Made by a program: the position numbers and the translations under genes
Shown here: piece by piece, positions 1 through 5,146 of the stretch
How positions within the stretch are numbered: position 1 is the first letter of the stretch
How the letters are laid out: each line of letters opens with the position of its first letter
Assembly: GCA_013203065.1 (NCBI GenBank)
Contig: JABMQV010000351.1
Coordinates: 1 to 5,146 of the forward strand
Length of the DNA: 5,146 bases
Source: Desulfobacteraceae bacterium
Lineage (GTDB): Bacteria; Desulfobacterota; DSM-4660; Desulfatiglandales; Desulfatiglandaceae
Direction: 5' to 3'
Notes under the pieces: generated by a model
The model's input: only the letters and a program-made list of their open reading frames with translations
The model's database searches: none
Told to the model about the DNA's origin: nothing

Positions 1-2
1 AT

Positions 3-1031
3 GGCTCAAAGTATGTAGGGGAGTGGAAAGATGGTGAAAGACATGGACAAGGAACCTATAGCTCTCGCGACGGTTCGAAATACGAAGGTGAATTCAAGAA
101 CGGGAAAAGGCATGGACTGGGCTTTTATGTCTATCCTGACGGCGACAGATATGTGGGTGAATTCAAGAATGATTTACTCCATGGGCGAGGGACCCTTACC
201 TTTTCAGATGGTTCAAAATATATCGGGGAATTCAAGGACAATGAGAGAAACGGACAAGGGACTCTCATCTTTCCTGACGGATCAAAATATGTGGGGGAAT
301 ACAAGGATGGGAAGAGAGTCGGACGAGGAACTTTTGTCTATCCTGACGGATCAAAATATGTGGGGGAATATAGAGATGGCAAAAGACATGGACAAGGGAC
401 TTATACTTCTCCCGATGGTTCAAGATATGCGGGCGACTGGAAGGATGGCGAAAGAAATGGAAAAGGGGCCATTGTTTTTGCTGACGGGTCAAGATATGTA
501 GGGCAATTCAAGGATGGCAAAAGACATGGACATGGGTCTCTTGCCTTTCCTGACGGATCAAAATATGTAGGGGAATTCAAGGATAGCAAGAGAGAGGGAC
601 AAGGGACCCTTATCTATCCTGACGGTGGAAAATATGAAGGTGGATTTAAGGATGGCAAAAAATACGGACAGGGAACTTATACCTCTCCTAATGGCTCAAA
701 ATATATGGGTGAATTCAAGAATGACAAAAGAAACGGAAAAGGGACATATACCTTCCGCGGTGGGAGAAAATATGTGGGTGCCTGGAAGGATGGCGTAAGA
801 CATGGAAAGGGAATTTATACCTCTCCCGATGGTTCAAAGTATGTGGGTGAATACAAGGATGATAAAAGAAACGGAAAAGGGACGTATACCTTTTCTGATG
901 GGAGAAAGTATGCGGGCCAGTGGAAAGATGGCGTAAGACACGGAAAAGGGGTTTATATCCTTCCCGATGGTGAGAAATTTGAAGGTGAATTCAAGAACGG
1001 AAAATTTATAAACACATCAGACATCGAATAG
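3..1031 (+). CDS. MORN-repeat protein, 5'-truncated by the window edge
   Basis: The frame is open from the first bases to a TAG stop, so the start codon lies outside the window; the GTG at 153 is an internal valine codon in the middle of a repeat, not a start. The 342 visible residues are 14 complete 23-residue repeats plus a terminal half repeat, on the pattern [KR]YxGE[FWY]KDGKRxGxGTYxxPDGS. Repeat 1 begins at base 9 and the period is exactly 69 bp; the last half repeat begins at 975 and ends with a short non-repeat tail (FINTSDIE). This is the classic MORN (membrane occupation and recognition nexus) repeat, which forms stacked beta-hairpins used for protein or lipid contacts. No enzymatic domain, membrane segment or signal peptide is visible, though one could lie in the missing N-terminus. 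The substrate, partner and location are unknown. It is convergent with glpR, and its AAA/GAA/GGA-rich codons look more AT-rich than the glp genes. The family call is secure; a specific function cannot be given. Confidence 0.93.
   Translation, partial: GSKYVGEWKDGERHGQGTYSSRDGSKYEGEFKNGKRHGLGFYVYPDGDRYVGEFKNDLLHGRGTLTFSDGSKYIGEFKDNERNGQGTLIFPDGSKYVGEYKDGKRVGRGTFVYPDGSKYVGEYRDGKRHGQGTYTSPDGSRYAGDWKDGERNGKGAIVFADGSRYVGQFKDGKRHGHGSLAFPDGSKYVGEFKDSKREGQGTLIYPDGGKYEGGFKDGKKYGQGTYTSPNGSKYMGEFKNDKRNGKGTYTFRGGRKYVGAWKDGVRHGKGIYTSPDGSKYVGEYKDDKRNGKGTYTFSDGRKYAGQWKDGVRHGKGVYILPDGEKFEGEFKNGKFINTSDIE
9..1013 (+). repeat. Tandem array of 69-bp MORN-coding units
   Basis: Fourteen consecutive in-frame 69-bp units run from 9 to 974, followed by a partial unit to about 1013. 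No indel breaks the 69-bp phase. Most units have diverged at the DNA level, but units 11-12 (699-836) and 13-14 (837-974) pair as a two-unit block: unit 11 resembles 13 (about 58 of 69 bases by eye) and unit 12 resembles 14 (about 52 of 69), whereas neighbours 11 and 12 are much less alike. Because the period is a multiple of three, other frames also stay open for long stretches and give spurious periodic ORFs. Confidence 0.9.
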
Positions 1032-1122
1032 TCCATCGTCTGCACCTTTTATCTGTGCGGGATAAAATTATCTGGCCGGAGCTGTGGCGCTTATGGGGCT
1101 TTTTATGCCAAATCCCGTTTAT

Positions 1123-2004
1123 TTATGGAGGTCCCTCCACCGCGGGCTTCGAATCAGCCTCTGATTCCGCGTCAGCTGCGTAGAGTTTGACGTCGCCCGC
1201 GGAAAGCATTTCACACATATCAGGCTGCGGCCTTCGATCCGTAAAAAGGGCGTCAACCTCCCGTATGTTGCAGAGGCGGACCATGGCCTCCCGGCCGAAC
1301 TTGGTGTGATCAGCCGCAAGGAAGACCTTACGGGAATTTGCGATTATGGCCTGTCCGACACGGATCTCGTGATAATCGAAGTCGAGCAAAGTGCCGTCCG
1401 AATCGATCCCACTCACACTAATGACGCCAAAATCGATCTTGAACTGCTTGATAAAGTCAATAGTCGCCTCTCCTGTAACACCCCTGTCCCGGCTACGCAC
1501 CACACCGCCGGTAACAATGACCTCAAAGCTCCCATTTTGACTCAAAATTGTTGCCACATTGAGGTTGTTCGTTATAATCCTGAGTCCTTTGTGATCAAGC
1601 AACGCCTTGGCAACCTCCTCTGTGGTTGTTCCTATGTCGATAAAAAGGGATGCCTGGTCCGGAATATGGCGGGCCAGCAGACGAGCTATTTGAATCTTTC
1701 CTGCCAAACAGAAAACCTTGCGGGTGGTGTATGCCACGTTTTCGACACTGGATGGCAGACCAGCCCCGCCATGGTATCGGCGTACAAGGCCCATCTTGCA
1801 GAGTTCATTAATATCACGTCTGATGGTCTGCGGTGTTAGCATAAAGTTCTGGGCAAGGGCGTCTATGGAAACAAACCCCTGACCTCGTGCCAGATCCAAG
1901 ATCTTCTTTTGGCGAAGAACCACCGACCGTCCCCTGCCGTTCACGTCGCGCCCAAGGTCGATGCTGCTTTCACCAAGATCTCCGGGGGCATTTCTATGTA
2001 TCAT
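1123..2004 (-). CDS. glpR: GlpR, DeoR-family glycerol-3-phosphate regulon repressor
   Basis: This 293-residue protein matches the GlpR subgroup of DeoR-type repressors along its length. The N-terminal winged helix-turn-helix spans about residues 30-85; the recognition helix holds TPQTIRRDINEL (57-68), followed by RRYHGGAGLPSS (75-86), as in E. coli GlpR. The C-terminal sugar-phosphate sensor domain has FIDIGTTTEEVA (121-132), ITNNLNVA (144-151), GEATIDFI (178-185), SGIDSDGTLLDFDYHE (198-213) and the ADHTKFGR segment (231-238). In known GlpR, G3P is the inducer that releases the repressor from DNA. The ATG at 2004 is chosen because AAGGA (2015-2011) sits 6 nt upstream. That start adds about 26 residues before the usual GlpR N-terminus; a GTG at 1923, preceded by AGGGGA, would give the family's normal length. 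The C-terminus also carries a roughly 18-residue acidic, Ala/Pro-rich tail. It is divergent from glpAB and probably autoregulated through the half-site array over its promoter. Confidence 0.93.
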   Translation of the reverse strand: MIHRNAPGDLGESSIDLGRDVNGRGRSVVLRQKKILDLARGQGFVSIDALAQNFMLTPQTIRRDINELCKMGLVRRYHGGAGLPSSVENVAYTTRKVFCLAGKIQIARLLARHIPDQASLFIDIGTTTEEVAKALLDHKGLRIITNNLNVATILSQNGSFEVIVTGGVVRSRDRGVTGEATIDFIKQFKIDFGVISVSGIDSDGTLLDFDYHEIRVGQAIIANSRKVFLAADHTKFGREAMVRLCNIREVDALFTDRRPQPDMCEMLSAGDVKLYAADAESEADSKPAVEGPP

Positions 2005-2075
2005 TTCAATTCCTTATAGATATTTTTCTTTCTTGGACAGGTCACAGATCGTGAAGCGTATCTTTGTATATAATC

Positions 2076-2104
2076 AATATATCATTCACCTGTGAATTTC
2101 ACAA
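2076..2104 (-). promoter_or_regulatory. Putative sigma70-type promoter of glpR
   Basis: On the minus strand, TTGTGA (2104-2099) and TATATT (2081-2076) are separated by exactly 17 bp, giving 4/6 and 5/6 matches to the TTGACA and TATAAT consensus. Transcription would begin near 2068, leaving a leader of about 64 nt that contains the AAGGA ribosome-binding site. The -35 element and spacer lie wholly within the operator-like array, which fits autorepression. Inferred from sequence only. Confidence 0.55.
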
Positions 2105-2110
2105 GTGAAA
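2084..2110. promoter_or_regulatory. Operator-like array of alternating TTCAC/GTGAA half-sites (candidate GlpR site 1)
   Basis: Four half-sites alternate in 27 bp: TTCAC (2085), GTGAA (2092), TTCAC (2098), GTGAA (2105). They form three interleaved palindromes: ATTCAC-CT-GTGAAT (2084-2097), TGTGAA-T-TTCACA (2091-2103) and TTTCAC-AA-GTGAAA (2097-2110). Same-orientation half-sites are 13 bp apart. The array covers the -35 and spacer of the putative glpR promoter. GlpR is the obvious candidate ligand because of position and the related site near glpA; the half-site differs from the TTCG-type core of E. coli GlpR operators, so the assignment is inference. Confidence 0.6.
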
Positions 2111-2113
2111 ATT

Positions 2114-2135
2114 CCAATCCAGCCACATGGATTGG
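2114..2135. repeat. Perfect 8-bp inverted repeat (hairpin)
   Basis: CCAATCCA (2114-2121) and TGGATTGG (2128-2135) are perfect complements around a 6-nt loop, GCCACA. On the minus strand the stem is followed by AATTTT, but no gene lies upstream for it to terminate, and the U-tract is poor. It directly abuts operator-like site 1. It could be a further protein-binding site or a transcript hairpin; the role is unknown. Confidence 0.4.
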
Positions 2136-2273
2136 CTCAAAGATGCAGACCGGAAAGCTTCCCCACTTTTTCCAAAATAGACGCATCCTCTTAACTCCGG
2201 TGGTGACCATATCCGGTACGGCCGGAATAATTTCTTCTATAAATAGCATACTATATCAATTTCACATAAGAAT

Positions 2274-2325
2274 GGCATCAAGGCAAGCAGGCTTTCTTGA
2301 AGGCAGACCTTGAATCGTTGATGCC
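2274..2325. repeat. Long-loop inverted repeat with nested pairing
   Basis: GGCATCAA (2274-2281) is the exact complement of TTGATGCC (2318-2325), with 36 bases between. Inside, CAAG (2284-2287) can pair with CTTG (2296-2299), and CAAGG (2279-2283) with CCTTG (2308-2312) in an alternative fold. It could be a structured transcript or chance; no known RNA family was recognised. Confidence 0.3.
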
Positions 2326-2401
2326 CTAAGGTCTTATCCTGTTACAAATGACTGCCCTGTGATCGCCACATATGGTGGTAACCAGAGCGTGGAACATATA
2401 T

Positions 2402-2431
2402 TTTCACGATTTTGTTTCATAAATGAACATT
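2402..2431. promoter_or_regulatory. Operator-like site upstream of glpA (candidate GlpR site 2)
   Basis: The core TTTCAT-AA-ATGAAC (2415-2428) resembles TTTCAC-AA-GTGAAA of site 1, sharing the AA centre and the following ATT. A further TTCAC (2403) lies 13 bp before TTCAT (2416), and ATGAA (2423) is 20 bp from it, the same spacing as in site 1. An ungapped alignment of 2402-2431 with 2084-2113 gives 20 identities in 30 positions by eye. It lies about 40 bp upstream of the TTGACA element, so repression of glpA from here alone would need looping or a second contact. Confidence 0.5.
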
Positions 2432-2453
2432 TATTCCGACGAAATGATAAAAA

Positions 2454-2462
2454 GTGAAAATT
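2454..2462. promoter_or_regulatory. Extra operator half-site next to the glpA -35 element
   Basis: GTGAAAATT is identical to the last nine bases of site 1 with its flank (2105-2113) and ends 5 bp before TTGACA. With ATTTTCAC (2400-2407) it forms an 8-bp inverted repeat, ATTTTCAC/GTGAAAAT, 46 bp apart and bracketing site 2. Another TTCACC lies at 2514-2519 near the expected transcription start. Each single half-site is weak evidence. Confidence 0.3.
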
Positions 2463-2467
2463 TTAGG

Positions 2468-2496
2468 TTGACACGGCCAATTTTCTTTTCTAACCT
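2468..2496 (+). promoter_or_regulatory. Putative promoter of the glpAB operon
   Basis: A perfect TTGACA -35 hexamer (2468-2473) is followed after 17 bp by TAACCT (2491-2496), a poor -10 that keeps only TA and the final T. Initiation near 2503 would leave a leader of about 125 nt before the preferred glpA start. The weak -10 means the promoter may need help or may lie elsewhere. Confidence 0.4.
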
Positions 2497-2628
2497 GAGT
2501 TTCCTACTTACAGTTCACCTTTTCGTGGTTTTTTGTCTCAATGCTTCCCTTGCGAACGATTTACCCTCTTAGATTGAAAGGGTTTACGGCAACCGATCAA
2601 ACATAACTATCAAGGGGTGAGTGATTAC

Positions 2629-4176
2629 GTGGAAACACAGGTCCTGATAGTCGGCGGGGGCGCCACCGGGACAGGCCTTGCCAGGGACCTGGCCCTTCGT
2701 GGGGTTCAGTGCATCTTGGCAGAAAAAGGGGACATCAATTCCGGCGCATCCGGGGGTAATCACGGACTGCTCCACAGCGGGGGGCGATATGTATCGACCG
2801 ATCCGGCGGTTGCAAGAGAATGCCGGGAGGAAAGTGAGTTCCTAAAGAAACTGGCCCCCCATTGCATCGAAGACACCGGCGGCCTGTTTGTGGCGATTGA
2901 GGGAGATGAAGAGAGGTATGTGGCCGATTTTCCCCATCTGTGTGAGCGATGCGGGATCCCCGTTAACGCCCTGGACGTCAGTGAAGCCCTGGAACTTGAA
3001 CCTGCCCTTTCCCAAAAAACAATCGCCGCCTACCTGGTTGAAGACGCCTCAATCGATCCTTTCAAGCTTTCACTAGAAAACATCTCCCAGGCCCAACAGT
3101 TGGGGACTAAGTTCCTTGGACATACCAAAGTAGTGGGCTTCAAAAAGAACGGGAACCGCATCCAGGTAGCCCTCCTTCAAGACATGAAAACCGGCGAGGA
3201 AATAATTGTCGAACCGGAGGAGGTCATAAACGCTTGTGGGGCCTGGGCCGGTGAAGTGGCCGCCTTGGCCGGAGCGTCGATCAATATCCTTTATTCAAAA
3301 GGGAGCCTCCTGGTGACTGACAGGAGGGTCACAGAGCGGGTCGTAAACCGTTTACGAAGCCCTGCAGACGGGGACATCCTGGTCCCGGGCGGCACGGTTT
3401 CCATCCTCGGAACAACTTCAATACGAATTGACTCCCTGAAAAAAGTCAGGCCTACGGTTCCGGAGGTTGATCTGATAGTGGAAGAGGGCGCGGCAATGCT
3501 CCCTGCACTGGAAACTGCTCGGTATATCAGGGCCTATTCCGGGGTTAGACCTCTCTTGGAGCAGGAATCAGAAGATAACGACCGTTCCGTAAGTCGAGGC
3601 TTCACCCTTTTGGATCACATTCAGGATGGCCTGGAGAATTTTTCAACCATATCCGGGGGCAAACTTACAACCTATCGTTTTATGGCAGAGAAGGCGGCGG
3701 ATCTGGTATGTGATCGGATGGGAATCACAAATCCCTGTCTGACCCGAACAGAGCCACTTCCCTCCACGCCGGCCGGCATGTGGACCGAGCCCGGGTTGGG
3801 GCCAAGACTCTGGATCAAAGGCGAGGGGCCTGAAAATCAGCCCCTCTGCGAATGCGAGATCTTGCCCAAAAGCATTATAGACAGCGTCATCAGGTCGATT
3901 CAAGAGCAGGGCGACAAACCTGACCTCCGGGCCATTGGACTCCGTAGCCGGATGGGGAAAGGTTCCTGCCAAGGAACCTTCTGCGGGAAAAGGGTTACGG
4001 CTTATTTGTATGAGCGAGGGGACCTTTGTGCCGATGAGGGCCTCACTCACCTCAGGAATTTCCTTCGTGAACGATGGAAGGGAGAGCGACCCGTTCTCTG
4101 GGACGCGCAACTCATTCAAGCGGAGCTCAAAGAGGCCTTGTATTGCGGGCTTTCAGGTCTGGAACTTCAGGCCTAG
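2629..4176 (+). CDS. glpA: GlpA, anaerobic glycerol-3-phosphate dehydrogenase subunit A
   Basis: This FAD-dependent subunit oxidises sn-glycerol 3-phosphate to dihydroxyacetone phosphate; in known systems GlpAB is held at the membrane by GlpC and feeds electrons to quinone. From the GTG at 2629 it is 515 residues (E. coli GlpA about 540). The Rossmann FAD motif is at residues 5-16 (VLIVGGGATGTG), followed by HGLLHSGGRY (45-54) and the dehydrogenase signatures YSGVRPL (around Arg307) and GGKLTTYR (343-350). The C-terminal Bfd-like [2Fe-2S] domain keeps all four cysteines: Cys407 and Cys409 (CEC), Cys447 and Cys452 (CQGTFC). This domain and its close resemblance to E. coli GlpA separate it from aerobic GlpD. 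Start choice: AAGGGG (2612-2617) lies 11 nt before GTG 2629, whereas GTG 2617 overlaps that element and would add only four residues (MSDY). glpB follows 11 nt after the stop. Confidence 0.95.
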   Translation: METQVLIVGGGATGTGLARDLALRGVQCILAEKGDINSGASGGNHGLLHSGGRYVSTDPAVARECREESEFLKKLAPHCIEDTGGLFVAIEGDEERYVADFPHLCERCGIPVNALDVSEALELEPALSQKTIAAYLVEDASIDPFKLSLENISQAQQLGTKFLGHTKVVGFKKNGNRIQVALLQDMKTGEEIIVEPEEVINACGAWAGEVAALAGASINILYSKGSLLVTDRRVTERVVNRLRSPADGDILVPGGTVSILGTTSIRIDSLKKVRPTVPEVDLIVEEGAAMLPALETARYIRAYSGVRPLLEQESEDNDRSVSRGFTLLDHIQDGLENFSTISGGKLTTYRFMAEKAADLVCDRMGITNPCLTRTEPLPSTPAGMWTEPGLGPRLWIKGEGPENQPLCECEILPKSIIDSVIRSIQEQGDKPDLRAIGLRSRMGKGSCQGTFCGKRVTAYLYERGDLCADEGLTHLRNFLRERWKGERPVLWDAQLIQAELKEALYCGLSGLELQA

Positions 4177-4187
4177 TTGAGGAATGC

Positions 4188-5146
4188 GTGCATACATTGG
4201 CCAAGATTGACGCAGACCCCATAGCGTGTGAGTTGGCCGTCATCGGAAGCGGGATGGCAGGCATGGCCTCGGCCCTTTTTGCGGCCAACCATGGTCTTTC
4301 CACTGTTCAGGTGGGTGTCACGGGCGGGATCATATTTGCCAGCGGCCTCCTGGATCTGTTAGGCGTGCACCCGGTGGGGGAAAAGAAATTGTGGCGGGAC
4401 CCCTGGGCAGGGATCGAGGCCTTGACCCAAAATTTTCCCAAACACCCCTATGCCCGGCTAGAAAGGAAAGAGATTGAGGCCGCCTTCAATGAATTACTTT
4501 CCTTCCTAGAGGGAGAGAACCTCCATTATCAAAGGCGGGAGGGGCAGAACTCAGAGATGATTATGCCTCTGGGGACAACAAAACAGACATACTGTGTGCC
4601 AAAAAACATGTGGGGAGGCGTAACCGCGTTGAAGGAAAGACGTCCCTGTTTGCTTGTTGACTTCCATGGCCTCAGTGATTTCAGTGCCACCCAGATCGTA
4701 GAAACCTTAAAGGATAGATGGCCGGATTTGCGCTCAGCCCGCATCACTTTTCCGGGGAATGATCAAATCCGAGAACTCTTTACGGGAGAACTCATGGCCC
4801 AGGCCATGGAGTCATCAGAAAACCGGGAGAGGCTCGCTCAAGCGGTGCGGCCCCTTGTGGGAGATGCTCACTCAATAGGCATGCCGGCTGTATTCGGAAT
4901 GAACCGGACGGGTGAAATCATTGCCAAACTGGAGAAGCAGATCGGAGTCCCGATATTCGAAATCCCTACCCTGCCTGTCTCAATTCCGGGCCTCAGGCTC
5001 AATGATACCTTTGCGCGGGGGCTCACGGGCAAAGGGGTGAGACGTTTCTCACAAGAACGGGTCTTGAAAGTTCATCGGGAACCAGGAGGGGACTTCACAG
5101 TCGACATCGGCAACAAAAGAGCTGGAAAAACCGTGCGCGCCAAGGG
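4188..5146 (+). CDS. glpB: GlpB, anaerobic glycerol-3-phosphate dehydrogenase subunit B, 3'-truncated by the window edge
   Basis: The frame stays open to the window end, giving about 319 of the roughly 420 residues usual for GlpB. The GTG at 4188 is chosen because GAGG (4179-4182) lies 5 nt before it and because it gives a short leader before the FAD-binding fold; a TTG at 4197 is too far from that element. Visible landmarks shared with E. coli GlpB are the dinucleotide motif AVIGSGMAGMASAL (17-30), SGLLDLL (52-58, E. coli SGSLDLL), MPLGTT (126-131), GLSDFSA (161-167, E. coli GLMDFQA), MPAVFGM (232-238, E. coli MPACFGL) and IPTLPVSIPGLRL (259-271). GlpB is the second flavoprotein subunit of the GlpABC complex and is thought to relay electrons from GlpA towards the iron-sulfur subunit GlpC. 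The 11-nt gap from glpA, with the ribosome-binding site inside it, indicates one transcript and probable translational coupling. A glpC gene is expected downstream but is outside the window. Confidence 0.92.
   Translation, partial: MHTLAKIDADPIACELAVIGSGMAGMASALFAANHGLSTVQVGVTGGIIFASGLLDLLGVHPVGEKKLWRDPWAGIEALTQNFPKHPYARLERKEIEAAFNELLSFLEGENLHYQRREGQNSEMIMPLGTTKQTYCVPKNMWGGVTALKERRPCLLVDFHGLSDFSATQIVETLKDRWPDLRSARITFPGNDQIRELFTGELMAQAMESSENRERLAQAVRPLVGDAHSIGMPAVFGMNRTGEIIAKLEKQIGVPIFEIPTLPVSIPGLRLNDTFARGLTGKGVRRFSQERVLKVHREPGGDFTVDIGNKRAGKTVRAK

Larger units (their letters stand above)
2005..2616. other. Long divergent intergenic region between glpR and glpA
   Basis: No convincing protein-coding gene fills these 612 bases. 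They hold, from left to right: the glpR leader and promoter, an operator-like array (2084-2110), an 8-bp hairpin (2114-2135), a stretch with several inverted repeats (2212-2385), a second operator-like site (2402-2431), a TTGACA element (2468) and the glpA leader. This is much longer than a simple divergent promoter pair needs. It is AT-rich relative to the flanking glp coding sequence. Confidence 0.8.

Noticed and set aside
31..501. A 156-residue ORF in another frame of the MORN region
   Set aside because: It lies inside the MORN array and shows the same period. A 69-bp repeat keeps all frames in register, so stop-free stretches persist in shadow frames. The MORN frame is clearly the coding one. 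The same applies to the minus-strand ORFs 265-492 and 401-589.
1047..1067. TTTTATC/GATAAAA inverted repeat as a terminator between the convergent genes
   Set aside because: The 7-bp stem has only one G-C pair and no T-tract follows on either strand, so it does not look like an intrinsic terminator.
1126..1139. TGGAGG/CCTCCA palindrome at the end of glpR as a terminator
   Set aside because: The 2-nt loop is too tight, it lies within the last glpR codons, and no U-tract follows on the minus strand.
1306..1839. A 177-residue ORF antisense to glpR
   Set aside because: It is opposite a well-conserved glpR coding sequence, has no recognisable domain, and is best explained as a shadow of glpR codon structure.
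2092..2313. A 73-residue ORF in the intergenic region
   Set aside because: Its GTG start is part of the operator-like palindrome, there is no ribosome-binding site, and the product resembles nothing I know. It spans hairpins and is probably chance.
2358..2373. TGTGA-containing segment as a CRP-type site
   Set aside because: The left half TGTGA is present, but the position required for TCACA after 6 bp reads CATAT, so the dyad is absent.
3643..4119. A 158-residue ORF antisense to glpA
   Set aside because: It overlaps the conserved 3' half of glpA, including the iron-sulfur domain, and has no family features. The minus-strand ORF 4529-4747 opposite glpB was rejected likewise.
4184..4210. ATG at 4184 as a possible start for the gene after glpA
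   Set aside because: It is out of the glpB frame and reaches a TGA after eight codons. The in-frame GTG at 4188 shares the same GAGG element.

Overview
The window reads as a piece of the chromosome of an anaerobic bacterium carrying a glycerol-3-phosphate (G3P) catabolic locus. The visible part is a GlpR-type repressor gene, divergently transcribed from a glpA-glpB operon for the anaerobic, quinone-linked G3P dehydrogenase. The proteins resemble, from memory, the Glp proteins of enterobacteria and of sulfate-reducing or syntrophic Desulfobacterota. The compact GlpA N-terminus and the moderately GC-rich glp coding sequence would suit the latter, but this placement is inference because no marker gene is present.

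Layout. (1) Bases 3-1031, + strand: the 3' part of a gene made almost entirely of 23-residue MORN repeats (14 complete and a terminal half), whose start lies before the window. (2) 1032-1122: a short convergent gap with no convincing terminator. (3) 1123-2004, - strand: glpR, a DeoR-family repressor. (4) 2005-2616: a 612-base divergent intergenic region. It holds a plausible sigma70-type glpR promoter covered by a compact array of TTCAC/GTGAA half-sites, a related site further towards glpA, a TTGACA element 5' of glpA, and several inverted repeats. (5) 2629-4176, + strand: glpA, FAD-dependent catalytic subunit with a C-terminal [2Fe-2S] domain. (6) 4188-5146, + strand: glpB, the second flavoprotein subunit, running off the window. 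A glpC gene would be expected next but is not visible.

How the genes work together: GlpR would sense G3P and, without it, hold down both its own gene and glpAB. GlpAB, membrane-anchored by GlpC in known systems, oxidises G3P to dihydroxyacetone phosphate and passes electrons to quinone. The two related half-site arrays, one at each end of the divergent region, are the best evidence for this circuit. The MORN gene is on the other side of glpR, has a more AT-rich look, and has no evident functional link.

Nothing here looks like a new multi-gene system. The points most worth following up are the unusual operator architecture, the long and partly structured intergenic region with a small signal-peptide-like ORF, and the two-unit duplication in the MORN array.
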